A DNA stretch of 64,000 nt, from the NCBI GenBank assembly GCA_014898415.1, contig RCTD01000030.1, positions 124,001 to 188,000 of the forward strand, given 5' to 3'. The notes below the pieces were generated by a model. The model made no database searches, was not told the origin of the DNA, and saw nothing but the letters and a program-made list of their open reading frames with translations. Shown here in pieces: positions 35,902 to 47,239 of the stretch; the first letter of the stretch is position 1; each line of letters opens with the position of its first letter. Both the position numbers and the translations under genes were made by a program. This DNA is from Stromatinia cepivora (taxonomy: Eukaryota > Ascomycota > Leotiomycetes > Helotiales > Sclerotiniaceae).

Positions 35902-36186
35902 ATTAGATAACGAGTTATGAATAGAAAATTATTGATGAATGAGTATTGCTTAACAAGTAGGAGGATGCTTCAATATCTAAATCTATTTGGAAGATAATTT
36001 TGAGTTTCCCATTTCTCCATCTTGGTATCTTGGTAGTAAAAATGTTACCATCCCCGGTGATTGTGCTTGTTCTGTGCGTACAGGCTTCAAACCGGCTGGA
36101 AAAACTTGCGACCGAAGCCTAAAAGTTTACTCCAACATTTCCCAAATCAGCTTCACAAATCAATAAATAATATCTTCCATTTCATA
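35902..36186 (+). promoter_or_regulatory. 5' flank of the Mgr3-like gene
   Basis: Only 285 bases separate element O from the start codon, and they show normal base use. Any promoter of the next gene must lie here or within the transposon's LTR. Confidence 0.4.
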
Positions 36187-37926
36187 ATGCGCCCACGACT
36201 TCCAATACGCAGAATACCTTTTCTTCGACCTTTTCGTCCACCTAATACTCCATCACCACGTTTCTTCACACAAAGTCTCAACCCAGGTTTTTCCCAATCT
36301 CTCACTCGTACGACCTTTCGTCGTCCTACCCCTCGTCCTCAATTCCCCTACCTCTCCTCTACCTATCGCAAACCTCCCGTCGCTCGATACATTTCCACCG
36401 AAACGAAAAAATGGCTCAAATCTGAATTCATCAAAGCTGGGAAATATATAATATTTATCTATGTTGGTGTTAATTTGTTCTTATTTGTGGCGTGGGGAAT
36501 CCATCAAGAATGGCTCAATCACAAATTCCCTAGCCCGGGAGAATGGAGATGGAGAACGAGGGTCATTTATAGGATGACTATGGATAATGAGGAAGGAGAA
36601 GAAGGATTGGAGAGATTGATTCCTGTCAACTGGCAGAATTTGGGCATAGGATATCGGGAGCTTTTGGAGAGGCTAGAGGATCCGAAACTGGATGGAAAGG
36701 GCATAGAAGAACAGGATGAGGGAGGAATCTTGGTTCCTGGGGTTGGCAAAGCTGGTTATGATATCACAAAGAAGTCAGAGGAATGGAGAAGAGGATATTA
36801 TGGGGTTTTGATGGGAGCGGCGAATACAGCAGAACATTTGGATGATTGGGTTAATGATACGACAAGAGATATATGGTTCCCCAAAAACCAAATGCGTGGT
36901 CCATCGAATCCAAAACCAAAACCAATCAAAGTTGGTTCACCACCTCCGCCGAAGGAGGAAAATTGCGTCAAGGCTTACGATCCGCCGGAGAAATTCTACA
37001 TGCGTATACTTACCACGGAAGGATTTACGGAAAAGCAAAAGGTAGATGCAGCTTTGGCATATGCTGCTTGGTTGGATTTTAAGAAAGCCCCAGAAGCAGC
37101 TATGGAAATGTACAAATGGGCCATCGACCTTTCGACTTCTTCGGACTCATCATCTCAATTGATCGATCCCAATACCCATACATTAAATGTTAATGCAGGC
37201 CTACCATCTGAAAATTTGTTGAATACAAGCACCGCACTTGCAATTCACCACGCAACAAATTCTAATATCTCGAAATCTCTGCCCATCTTTCTTTCGATTC
37301 TCAGAGCAAGGAAGAATCTTCGAGCTCCGAAGGAATCCATGATTGATACACTCATCACGGATGACGAAGAACCACCAATGTGGAAGACTGTGTGGAAGTT
37401 CCTCAAAGAAACCCTTTCACCACCCGCCTATCCACCTCCTCCATCTGATGGCACATCTCCGCCTTTGCGCACTCCTAAAGAACTTTGCGAGGAAGGGATT
37501 CTTATGACATACATTGGAGAGATCCTTTACACCTCTAACGCCGGTATGAAGAGCAAAGAAGATGGCCTGGCATGGACAAGAGAGGCGGTTGATATATCGG
37601 AAGTAGAATTAAGAAAGAGAAGGGGGTTAGATAAGGATTCGAGGAAGGTCTGTAAGTCATGCCTAGAAGTCGCATTGGGCAATTGGCAGAAGATGGTTAG
37701 AAGTCTAGCGGAAGAGGAGAGACTGAAGAAAGCCAACGGAGAGAATGCTAAGAGTGGATGGTTAGGATTTGGAGGAAAGGTAGAGGCAACTGGACGATGG
37801 GAGGCAGAAGAGAGTGTAGTGAGCGATAGGATAAAGAGGGCAAAGGATGTGCTACCTGAAAGGAGAATTGGAGAAGTGGAGGATCGGAGACCACCACCTC
37901 CTAGTATAGGGGGTAGAACATGGTAA
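36187..37926 (+). CDS. Mgr3-like mitochondrial inner-membrane TPR protein
   Basis: One exon, 579 residues from the ATG at 36187; the frame is open further upstream without a better ATG. The N-terminus (MRPRLPIRRIPFLRPF...) is Arg/Pro/Ser-rich without acidic residues, a mitochondrial presequence. One membrane segment lies at residues about 86-105 (YIIFIYVGVNLFLFVAWGI). A large soluble C-terminal part follows with TPR-like helices (VDAALAYAAWLDFKKAPEAA; TSTALAIHHATNSNISKSLP; GMKSKEDGLAWTREAVDI). This architecture matches fungal Mgr3, an adaptor that together with Mgr1 helps the i-AAA protease Yme1 bind substrates. Assignment is by architecture and general likeness; another TPR protein of the inner membrane is possible. 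Confidence 0.6.
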   Translation: MRPRLPIRRIPFLRPFRPPNTPSPRFFTQSLNPGFSQSLTRTTFRRPTPRPQFPYLSSTYRKPPVARYISTETKKWLKSEFIKAGKYIIFIYVGVNLFLFVAWGIHQEWLNHKFPSPGEWRWRTRVIYRMTMDNEEGEEGLERLIPVNWQNLGIGYRELLERLEDPKLDGKGIEEQDEGGILVPGVGKAGYDITKKSEEWRRGYYGVLMGAANTAEHLDDWVNDTTRDIWFPKNQMRGPSNPKPKPIKVGSPPPPKEENCVKAYDPPEKFYMRILTTEGFTEKQKVDAALAYAAWLDFKKAPEAAMEMYKWAIDLSTSSDSSSQLIDPNTHTLNVNAGLPSENLLNTSTALAIHHATNSNISKSLPIFLSILRARKNLRAPKESMIDTLITDDEEPPMWKTVWKFLKETLSPPAYPPPPSDGTSPPLRTPKELCEEGILMTYIGEILYTSNAGMKSKEDGLAWTREAVDISEVELRKRRGLDKDSRKVCKSCLEVALGNWQKMVRSLAEEERLKKANGENAKSGWLGFGGKVEATGRWEAEESVVSDRIKRAKDVLPERRIGEVEDRRPPPPSIGGRTW

Positions 37927-38369
37927 TGATGTGAAATGAAATCATCACTTGACTAGTTTGTCTTGATGTTAATATTGTTTTATGTGTCTATTCTATCATA
38001 TTCTTCATTTTCTATCCTGGAAGCATCTACATTGTTCTGGAAACTCAGCTAGTGCTTTTGCCCATATGAAAGGCTGATCAGTCTCCGATTCCGATAGATG
38101 GATGATTCTACAATGTGGAGACTTCCATTATCCATAGCCCATTTCCATTTCATTGATGAATTCAAAACGATGTAACTGTTCTTTGTCTTTTAGGTTCACA
38201 CGAGCAATTTCTTTCAACCTCAACCTCTTACAGTTGTCTGGCCAATAAGCCTATGGAAGCTTCTGAAAACAAAGAAGATATATTTATCTCTGCTCAACAT
38301 CGAAATTAAAATAATCTCCAGGAAGAAAACCTATCACCTCTTCTCGGAAGAAGAAATGCTGCTGCGCTC
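37927..38369. other. intergenic
   Basis: 3' end of the Mgr3-like gene and leader of the amidoligase gene. An out-of-frame ATG lies 14 bases before the chosen start at 38370, and another at about 38251 (MEASENKED..) ends quickly; a leader intron is possible but not shown. Confidence 0.4.
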
Positions 38370-39623
38370 ATGTTGAACTTTGAGCTCAAGGGAGTTCCAT
38401 GGGATGAACGTCTTGGATTTGGAATCGAATTTGAATTCGCCCTCGCAACTCTCTCATTAGGAACTGAAGACCCGGAACCGGAAGATGGTCGTGAGATATA
38501 CTCGATTGACGCCCCTGTTGATTACCCCGAAACAGTTACCAGCACTCTCTCAGATATCGATCGTGAACTCAATGTTCAATTGCATATCGTGAATGCATTA
38601 AAAACCAATGGATTTCGTGCTGCATCTCAAATTCAGCTGGAACGGGATCGTAAAGCTTGGAAGAATGGCGATTTGGACAAAGAACCGGACCCAAGTGATA
38701 TATTATGGATAGTCAAGCACGATGATACGATTCAATTCCCAACCGCCCAGGTCACGGCATATAAATGGTACAAGGTTGAGATATGTACACCTGCACTTAT
38801 GTTTAGCCCATGGAATGTTCGTCATATCCGGGATATTCTCTGCGTCATAACACACAGATACCGGCTGAATTGCAATCAATCTTGTGGTTTGCATATTCAT
38901 GTTGGGCTCGGGAAAAAGGAATTGAGTCTTGATGTCTTGAAGAATTTGATGGCGCTTATATTCACGTTCGAACGACAACTTGAACAATGCCATCCTTCAC
39001 ATCGAACCCAGAACAAATATTCATATCCACTTCGCGATCATGCAAATATCAACGAGAATTACGAACCAGGGAAGAATTTCAGCTGCAGTGATAAAAGTTG
39101 GGAACACAATAGAATGCTCGACAGAAAACGAAGAAAACTGCCCACGGTACCAGCTCCCGCCCGCTCGGAACGAGATTCTTTAGCTGCGATATTCAATGCC
39201 AAATCAAGAGCCGAAATCGTCAAAATGTTCAAATCAGATGAAGATATCCGACTTGGATACAACATCCAATTTCTTGATGAGCCTTACCCGGACCCCTTCA
39301 AACACACCATCGAATTCCGACAACACGAAGCCACCACAATACCCAAAAGAATAGAACGCTGGCTCAATATCTGTTGTCGTTTAGTCGATGTTGCGCGCCA
39401 GACGGCCAGTGCAAGTGATGAGGAAAAAGAAATCTTTTATGTATTTTTACAGGATCATATAGGAGAGGATGTGGAGGAATTTGGATTGGTTATTCTGCTG
39501 GTCAATTTGGGGTTGATGCAGGAGGCTGAGTTTTATAGTTTGGAGATGGCTAATAATCCGGAGTTGAGACCACAGCGGAAAAGTATGTATGGTTCGAGTT
39601 CTTCTAATCCGTCTTATACGTGA
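38370..39623 (+). CDS. putative amidoligase (glutamine synthetase/GCS-like fold)
   Basis: Intronless, 417 residues. Motifs of the fungal putative amidoligase family (Amidoligase_2, COOH-NH2 ligase superfamily) are in order: FGIEFEFA (residues 17-24; acidic strand binding Mg-ATP), WYKVEICTPAL (133-143), SCGLHIHVG (171-179) and KHTIEFRQHEAT (311-322). These enzymes are thought to form amide or peptide bonds using ATP. Substrates of the fungal members are not known to me, and no partner gene is adjacent. The C-terminal ~40 residues are Ser/Asn-rich. All key acidic and histidine residues are present, so it should be active. Confidence 0.82.
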   Translation: MLNFELKGVPWDERLGFGIEFEFALATLSLGTEDPEPEDGREIYSIDAPVDYPETVTSTLSDIDRELNVQLHIVNALKTNGFRAASQIQLERDRKAWKNGDLDKEPDPSDILWIVKHDDTIQFPTAQVTAYKWYKVEICTPALMFSPWNVRHIRDILCVITHRYRLNCNQSCGLHIHVGLGKKELSLDVLKNLMALIFTFERQLEQCHPSHRTQNKYSYPLRDHANINENYEPGKNFSCSDKSWEHNRMLDRKRRKLPTVPAPARSERDSLAAIFNAKSRAEIVKMFKSDEDIRLGYNIQFLDEPYPDPFKHTIEFRQHEATTIPKRIERWLNICCRLVDVARQTASASDEEKEIFYVFLQDHIGEDVEEFGLVILLVNLGLMQEAEFYSLEMANNPELRPQRKSMYGSSSSNPSYT

Positions 39624-40928
39624 AGTTATGGATGGAAATATCGGTTGGGTTCAGTGTGTGTTCAATATTTGCGATTGCAGTTGATTTGAGATCTTTCAGC
39701 ATTCGTCAATGAAAATGCTTCCAATCTTTCAATATATTGTTGGACAGCAGTTTGGACTATTGAACACACTGTTCTGGTTTTGGTTTGTTTATCTGGGCTA
39801 AAGTGTTAAAGGAATTATATTAAAATTTGTTGATTCCTACTTTTAGATATACTCAGAAAGATTCAGTGATGATATTGTGGGTAGCGATGATGAGTTCTGT
39901 TGAATGTTATAATAAGGTGGCTTTCCAGAGGGATGTCGCTGACATATATTTCCTGCAGGCATGGTCTATGCATTCTACATCCTCAAGACTTAGTCGTATT
40001 TCTTTTCATATATGAATTATTGGTGCGCAAGCCGGCCCTGCAGATCAAACTTTAATTGAGTATGGAGAGGAGAGGTGCATGGAGTGGATTAACTAGGACT
40101 CGCGTTCGGATGTTTCTCTTTAAGTATTTGGGACGACTGGACAACCAATCATCTACTTGAAGCCCTTTCGTGTAATAGGTTTAGGCTATAACTCCAAAAC
40201 CGTTCATGACGACGCTGTTTTATGTCATTATTATGGAGACGAAAACTTTGATTTTTCAATCTCCATGGTTCTACCTAGATCCCAAATCAAAGCTACACTA
40301 TTGTCCCCCCTGTAAGATCATACAATTGCTATTCCGGAAGCGTCCTTGCGCGAGATTGTCTTAAACCTTTCTAATATCAGGTGGATACCAGAAAGAAAAT
40401 TTCACAAAAAGAACTCGTACCCTATGCAACCTTGATGGTACCCCCTCGTTTCATAGAGTTTCACAAGAGGAGATCCCGAAAACCCTCCGATTATGGTCTT
40501 CACTACCAGGGATGGATACAAGCTTCTACAAACCGCAGACCAAGAAGACCAAGTTGGCTTTGTGCCGTTGAAAACACATAAACGTGCCCCATATTTTGAA
40601 GATCAAATGGCCCAAAGTGAAGCACTTTTGATTTCCTGCATATATCGACCGAGAAAATGGGATTTCGACCGAAAATTCATCGTCGGGTAATTAGATGGAG
40701 GAAGCCTGTATGAGCTATACTTACTACCCGATGATTAGGCATTTCTTCGTATCTGCCATGAGATCAACAGGAACTTGATGCCCTTGTGTCAAATTTGATC
40801 CAATGTTAATGTACATCTCTCATTCATCAATCCTCTGGATAACTCTTCTCTCTTTTGTTGTCAACGAAAAAGCTACTAGAATTGTATATTTATTTCCCTT
40901 CCCTCCGCATAACGTTCTTCACGATAGC
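39624..40928. other. intergenic, no convincing gene
   Basis: 1.3 kb of mixed composition. Short plus frames at 39827-40015, 40381-40581 and 40493-40690 lack recognisable domains and good starts. The right end is the promoter of the PTH11-like gene. Confidence 0.35.
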
Positions 40929-42390
40929 ATGGCCAGTGGAGCCAGTTTAGAGATATGGATAGAATTCGCTATAGGCATAGGAGCATTTATGCTCAGATTT
41001 TTTGCAAGATGGAAGCATGTTGGATTTAATAAGTTTGCTCTTGACGACCTTTTCTGCTTTATAGCCATGGTAAGGTCATTGTATCCACATCAAATCCGCA
41101 AGATGTGACGGACTAATCAGTTGCAGGTGTTCTTCACGCTCGAAGCTGGCCTATCTTATAATTATGGTAAAAACTTGAATAGCCCCACCATCTATGTGTA
41201 TCATAAACTAATTTCGGCTATAGGGACACATGGTAGTGCTGCCGGACTTACAACAACCACTGCACCGTTAGTTTCTGCACAAGAGAAACACAATTTCAGC
41301 ATTGGATCTAAATGCTTGTTTGGTGCTTGGATAGCTTTTATCACTCTAACTTGGACATTGAAAGCAGTGCTTCTTTCACTTTACCACCGGCTCACGTGCG
41401 TATACCTCTCGAATAGTAGAAAACTTCCAAGTTCTAACTCAATGGCGTGCAGACTTGGTTTACGGCAACATAAGATGATAAAATTCGTTGCCGGATTTTG
41501 TATATTCTCATGGGCCACTTGCATTATTGCCCATTTTGCAATTTGTGTCCCAATTGAAAGAAATTGGCAAATTGACCCGTATCCTGGTGGTAAATAACCT
41601 TTTTCAGTTGTTGCACGAAAAATTGACTGATCCATCATTTAGACGTTTGCGTTCTTCGCAGGCCGAATCAAGCACTCGTTGGAATTCTTAATATCTTGTA
41701 AGTAATTCAAATGAAGCAAGCAAATGTAACTACTAAGACTACAATTCTAGATCATATTTAGGAGTCATGGCTATTCCACTCCCACTTTTATTCGCGGCAC
41801 GAATACCTCTCCACCGAAAACTGGTCCTTGGATTTCTTTTCTGCTCTGGTATCTTCGTCACAGTCATAGTTATCGTACGAGTATACTCTTCGCTCCGTCA
41901 TGCTGGAACTTTATCAAGTGTTGTCTTTTGGGCATTTCGCGAGTCTTTTATATCGATCATTGCGGCCACAGCTCCAGGAATTAAACCACTATTCAACCGA
42001 TCGAACTGGGTCAATAGCCCTTCAGAGCATGTAACAGAGACGAATAATCGCGTACACCCTTCTACTCATAAATTAAATGGGGGAAATATCACCACTGTAG
42101 CTGGGCCTAAAGATATGCAAAAAGGAGTTGGTGGTCGCCAGTACATTGAACTCGGGCATATTGAAAATTGGCCCTTGAAGGTTAATAAGAACAGTATCGA
42201 TGGAAAGGCTAAGGAACACCCGTCAAGGTCTTCGAGCCAGGAACATATTGTTCCTGGAACTGATGATGTTCGTGCTATTCATGTAATTACTGAATATACA
42301 CTTCAGGAAGAGGTTGTTTCAACGGATTCGAGGGGTTCCAGTGATATTGAATATCAGAAGAATAATACAGACATAAAACTTGGCAGTTGA
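40929..42390 (+). CDS. PTH11-like integral membrane protein (fungal rhodopsin-fold domain)
   Basis: Five exons (40929-41069, 41127-41395, 41453-41589, 41643-41697, 41751-42390) join in frame to 413 residues. Borders are GTAAGG/CAG, GTGCGT/CAG, GTAAAT/TAG and GTAAGT/TAG. The start ATG at 40929 gives MASGASLEIWIEF. About seven hydrophobic segments are visible, with family landmarks: ALDDLFCFIAM after helix 1, the extracellular CVPIERNW and PYPGDVCVLRRPNQ (conserved Asp-x-Cys), then AIPLPLLFAARIPLHRK and FRESFISIIAATAPGIKPLF. These match the fungal rhodopsin-domain family that includes PTH11, a surface sensor of Magnaporthe. There is no CFEM domain at the N-terminus. The C-tail (~120 residues) is polar, a likely cytoplasmic tail. 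The ligand is unknown. Confidence 0.8.
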
Positions 42391-43107
42391 ATACCGACAT
42401 GATGAGTTCGGCAAATGGCCTTTACTGATGGTATGCTACAATAAAAACAGAAGATCATGAGAGGGGATGCGGTACAAGCCTTAAGATATCTTTTGACACT
42501 AGAAATATCGAGCTAATAGCTCACTTCCAGGCCAAGTATGTCGAACTCAGTTTATCTGATATGCTCATGTCGTCGCATATTCTATGACCGGACATTAGCT
42601 TCTTAGTTCAAGCGGATACCCATTTGATTTTTGTGAGGGAAATATTTGTAATATAGATCGGCAAGACGGTGTCCTGAGGATAGGGTATGCAAAAAGCATT
42701 ATAAATTATAGATATACTTTTTTTTTTAAAGATCCGAAGACTTGCATCGGGCTACAAAGTTGATATCTCGAAGTTGTATTGGTATCTCCCGTCACTGCCG
42801 AAACTACTGGCATTACCGCATTACCCCCTGAAGCTTGCTTGGTAATAACCGGGAAAGGTTTCCACGTGAGGGTAAGGCTATCTGAATCGCGGCCACTAAA
42901 CCGGAAAATGCCAAACGTCCTTGCTAGGGTTCCAAAAACAATGAAGCAATGTTTCCTCGAATTCCTTTAGGTATCGTTACTATCGTATCATGATAAATTA
43001 AGCTTGCAGTCTTAAATACAAGCGACCTACTCCATACCGTTTGAGATACTGTACGGGATTTGATCCATACCTTTAATTTATGGGATCCAAAGCCCAAACC
43101 CGATATC
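42391..43107. other. intergenic
   Basis: Promoter region for the bZIP gene; no gene seen. A T9 run lies near 42718-42727. The short frame 42779-42970 has no recognisable features. Confidence 0.4.
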
Positions 43108-45088
43108 ATGGTTGAACAATGTGAAGTTTCAACGAAGAAGGTTCGGGTAGAACCTGTATATAATGCCGCATCGGAGAATAGGTAAGAAAATCGGCCGATT
43201 TCAAAAGCCCCTTCATCTTCTTCCACGTTAACCTCCATCCTCTATCCCCAGCCCCCAACTTTCAGCCCTTCTTACTATCATACACATTGCTATCATAGCT
43301 GACGATTAAGTGACTAATAATTAACTTGGAATAGAAAATTACGAAATCGTCTCTCGCAAAAAGCATTTCGAGCTCGACAATCATTATATATCAAAGATCT
43401 TGAGAAAAAGCTGGAATGGGCCTCAAAGCCCGAATCAGATCAGAATGCCAAGCTGGAAGAGACAAACAAAACGCTGCGTGGTCAATTACTCGATTGTCAT
43501 AAGAAGCTGGAGAGTTTTCAAGTGACATTAAAAGCCCTCGCAGACTCTGTCGCATATGCTTTAGGAATCGAGGTAGGTTCATCTCGAAGGGTCAACTACG
43601 CTCCCCAGCCTGAAACATTATCGATTCAAGCACCTGAACTGAAATCGCGGAACTAATTGACATTTTAACTTTCAGCAGAAACCCACTTCAGAACTTGAGC
43701 CTACATTACATGGTCACGATGATAGTGATGGTGCCGAGCCCGAAGTACCACCTACGCAAAATAATGTGCAAAGTGAATGGACTCCTGAGCACGAAACATC
43801 ATTGAACTCCACCTTCTATGATTTTTCTGACACAAGTCCCTCTTTACACACACAACCTCTCGTTCTCTCCCCGAAACATCGATCATCACAACCAAACATT
43901 CATGAACAAAGCCATGTCGAAAACGAGACCATCGTCACATCTCATTTTTTTACACGTGAAACCTTGAATCCAATAAGCTTGACGCTTTCAGGCTTATATG
44001 AACATATGATGGGACCAGGACAATATATTAGTTACCCTGGGAATGATCCCATGGTTCCACAAGACCAAACTTTACAGATCAACCGGACAAATTCACCATT
44101 TTCAGATCATATTACTGGTTTCGAGAATGTCTTGAGGCAAAAGTTGAGTAAATTACCAGCAGTGGCGCGAGGAAATGAAAGGTGCGCTTTTCTCTCACTT
44201 AAATATTGTTCTATGGAAGATCTCGATCTCACACGACCTGAGCTTATTATTGGTAGACTTTTGAATTCAGCACATCTCATGCTATCTACCTTCATCTGCA
44301 CATCATGGCCCACTATGACAACTTGGCATTGTGCTACTAAAGCTCACGTACCTTTAACTAAGGTCATCGCATATCATGTCAACCCTACAGCTGCTACATA
44401 CGCCGAACTTGTCACAAATGGGGCTTGGGTACCGACGAAGTTACAAATGTCTGTTCCCCACCCGGCGGTAATAGACTGGGTACCATTCCCATCCTTACGA
44501 GATGAGCTTATACTTTGTCACTCAGCCAACCCATGCATTGATCAGATTATTTGCGAAATTGGAAATAGTTATGTAGTGGAAGCCGATGTATCCAAACTTG
44601 TTATGGGAGTTAGTTCTGCAAAAGGATATATAGGTGTTTGGGATCTAGTTCAATCTATCTCCCCAGAAGCAACAAAAGCATCATCAGCGTTTCCAAACGA
44701 AAATAACATATCATGGGATGAGCTCTGTCGAGCTATTTTCGAGCTTAGCAAGCAAATGCGAGAAGGCAAAGTTCTCCACGGTATTACCATGGAACCTCTT
44801 GCAACATTGCCAGCATCAAACGTCGCCGCTCTATTCAGCTCAAAGCAATTAGCGCTTTCAACTTTCGTAGCTCTGGGAATGGATCTGGGAGTGGCACAAT
44901 ACAAGTTAGATCCGGTGTTTTTTGAAAGGCATCCAGAACTTTATGATGGTAGCGCAGGCATAGTAGCAAGTGGTGCGCATGTAAGACCACCCGAGCATTT
45001 ACCAATGCAACCGCCGGGCTTATTGAATGAGGGGATCTTGAATACCTATAGGAATTTGGCTGCATGGGCGTTGGACGGGGGAATGTGA
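43108..45088 (+). CDS. bZIP transcription factor with DUF3425 domain
   Basis: Three exons (43108-43181, 43335-43572, 43676-45088) give 574 residues. Exon 1 supplies MVEQCEVSTKKVRVEP. Splicing to exon 2 builds the basic region NRKLRNRLSQKAFRARQ (residues 24-40) with the invariant N-x7-R (N29, R37), followed by a leucine-zipper-like helix (YIKDLEKKL...). A Ser/Thr/Pro-rich linker follows. From about residue 240 a helical C-terminal region with LPAVARGNERCAFLS, WVPFPSLRDELIL and ISWDELCRAIFELS matches DUF3425, a domain typical of Pezizomycotina bZIP regulators. It probably binds DNA as a dimer in the nucleus; targets are unknown. It lies between a PTH11-like receptor gene and a spherulin-4 gene. 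Confidence 0.85.
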
Positions 45089-47239
45089 TGGTTTCGAGGA
45101 TTAGGCGAAAAGGGGTAAAGGAGAAAGGTTTCGTGGTGGGATAATCAATCATATGTATTTGGGATGAGCATTTTAGGATGATTGCTGCTCTGACGAGTTT
45201 GATAACTTAGACATCTGGAGATTTTACAAGGTTAAGTTGAGATATACCGGGCGAAAAGGGTCATGCGGTTTTAAAAAACCAGAGATGGAATTATAATATC
45301 TTGGGTTTTTTTGTGTGCAGGAAATTAGGCTTTTTAATCAATGATGTTACGCAAAGAAATTCGTACTGACGATTGAACCTCTAGTTTGTATAGATTAATG
45401 GTTGGATATAAAATTCTCAAAATTTTGGAATCCATTTTCTGGATCTCTGTCATCGCCCACAACCACAACAACCCCGAGTGGGCCCGGCGGATAAGTAATT
45501 CGGTCCAGTCTATGACAGGTGCAAAGTCATTCTTTGCCCAATTTCAGGTATCGTGTTTTCTAATGTCAAGTTTTGGGTCAAATCCATCGGTTTGTTTTGC
45601 GTGCTGTTGTGTATATATTAAAGCTGTGATAATCTATATGATGTTGATATGTGCATGTAAGGTCAACCTGAGATTTCTTGGTCTGCGAAATTAGTGTTGA
45701 ATCTAAGTGTCTTTAGGATGGTAGTTCCAGGTACTGGTGGTTATCATCAATTGAAAATTCTGTTTTCTAGACTCAGCTTAGCTGGTTGTCATAACATATA
45801 CTAGTGTAATCTTACAACTTCAGTTTTTCTTCACTTGCATGCATACTGTTCCATTGTTGGCACAGTCTTGAGATGGAGAGTGCTGGCTTTATGCGGGGAT
45901 TTAATTACATGATAGAGCATCTGTTCATGGATTTGGAGGTTTTGCATTTTAGTGAATGTATGCCAATTTGAGGATGACTTTGTATGCTATTAGGGAAAAG
46001 AGGTTTTACTATCTTACAGGGAAACTTCCCTTTGTTGTGGTTGTACTTATGTAACATGGAAATCATTTATAGAAATCTATTTTATTCATATAGGTAGTTG
46101 AATGGGGAGACTGGGATAGCTATTATAGTCAATCAGCACAAAGGAAAGTCCTAAAACGAGGGTCTAGGCACCCGTGTTTCTGGAAGAGCAATGCAAGGGA
46201 AGAGTACTTTATTCTAAAGCATTGATATCCTTTGAAGCTCCTTGACAACTCTCAGCTTTCTCTAATTCATAACCCCGCTTCTTCTTTTCTCTCCTCAAAC
46301 TCGTGTTTTATCCTCTTATCATGCCACTTTCCGCCAACTACCACTACTAAACACACTTCGCCCCAAATATAAATCCCAAGAAATCAGAAGCTCGGCACAG
46401 TCGAGCTAGCTCTCTCTATTATCAAACAAAAGGTCCCTCTCATGAGTGCTCTTAAAGGTCTCATGATTATCAAGCATCGATTAGTCAAATCCACCTTATT
46501 GAGGCACATGGAGAAACACCCAAGTCCTTGGGTAGCCGATAGCAGAAGGAATATTGTAGAGTCAATAAAAAATCCAGTATAATATTCAATTTTATGAAGT
46601 CAAACTTGAACGCCGCTGTGGATTATTCAAAGATGCATTTTCTCACCGAATTTCTTACCTCGGGGCAATACAAATATAATGATCAAATTCACTGAGTATT
46701 TAACATCCAATTCTCAATCTCCACTATGGAAATTTACTGGAAATGAATGCTTTCCCCTAAATCATGAGTCTAGTGATACTATTCCAGACCCACAAGGACC
46801 TGAGAATCACAGAAGTGAATCTATAGTCCTAAAATAAAACAATGAATGATCATCATAATGAAGATTGAACCTCGGATCTACTAGAGTAATCTTCCTATTA
46901 ATCACAAATTAACCTCCTGGGCTCATGATCCTGGCTAGAATGTAATTAGATAGATGATCAGAAGGTCATATACCATCAAGATTGCCCGATTATGATGTGG
47001 TGAATCCAAGGGAAATGACTACTACTATTTGTAAGTTTAATGCTACTATCTCTATAAGATAGGGTATATCTTCCTTTCTTGGATGTATTTTCCTCCAACT
47101 TTCCTCTTCAAATCTTCAAGTACACCTACAGTTGACTTGATACATTCGAATCACATTGCCTCTGCACCTCAAAGCACATCCAGTCAAACATCCATCCATT
47201 CACAAACACCCCTTACCTACCACATCAAAAGACACCATC
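45089..47239. other. intergenic, 2.1 kb, no convincing gene
   Basis: Contains only short frames (45386-45694 plus, with a hydrophobic C-terminal half but no homology I recognise). Base composition is ordinary. The part near 46250-46330 is pyrimidine-rich, like a fungal promoter or leader, but no reading frame follows. Confidence 0.35.

Noticed and set aside
45386..45694. 102-codon plus frame with a hydrophobic end
   Set aside because: Crosses a plausible splice-like GT without any homology; no support as a gene.
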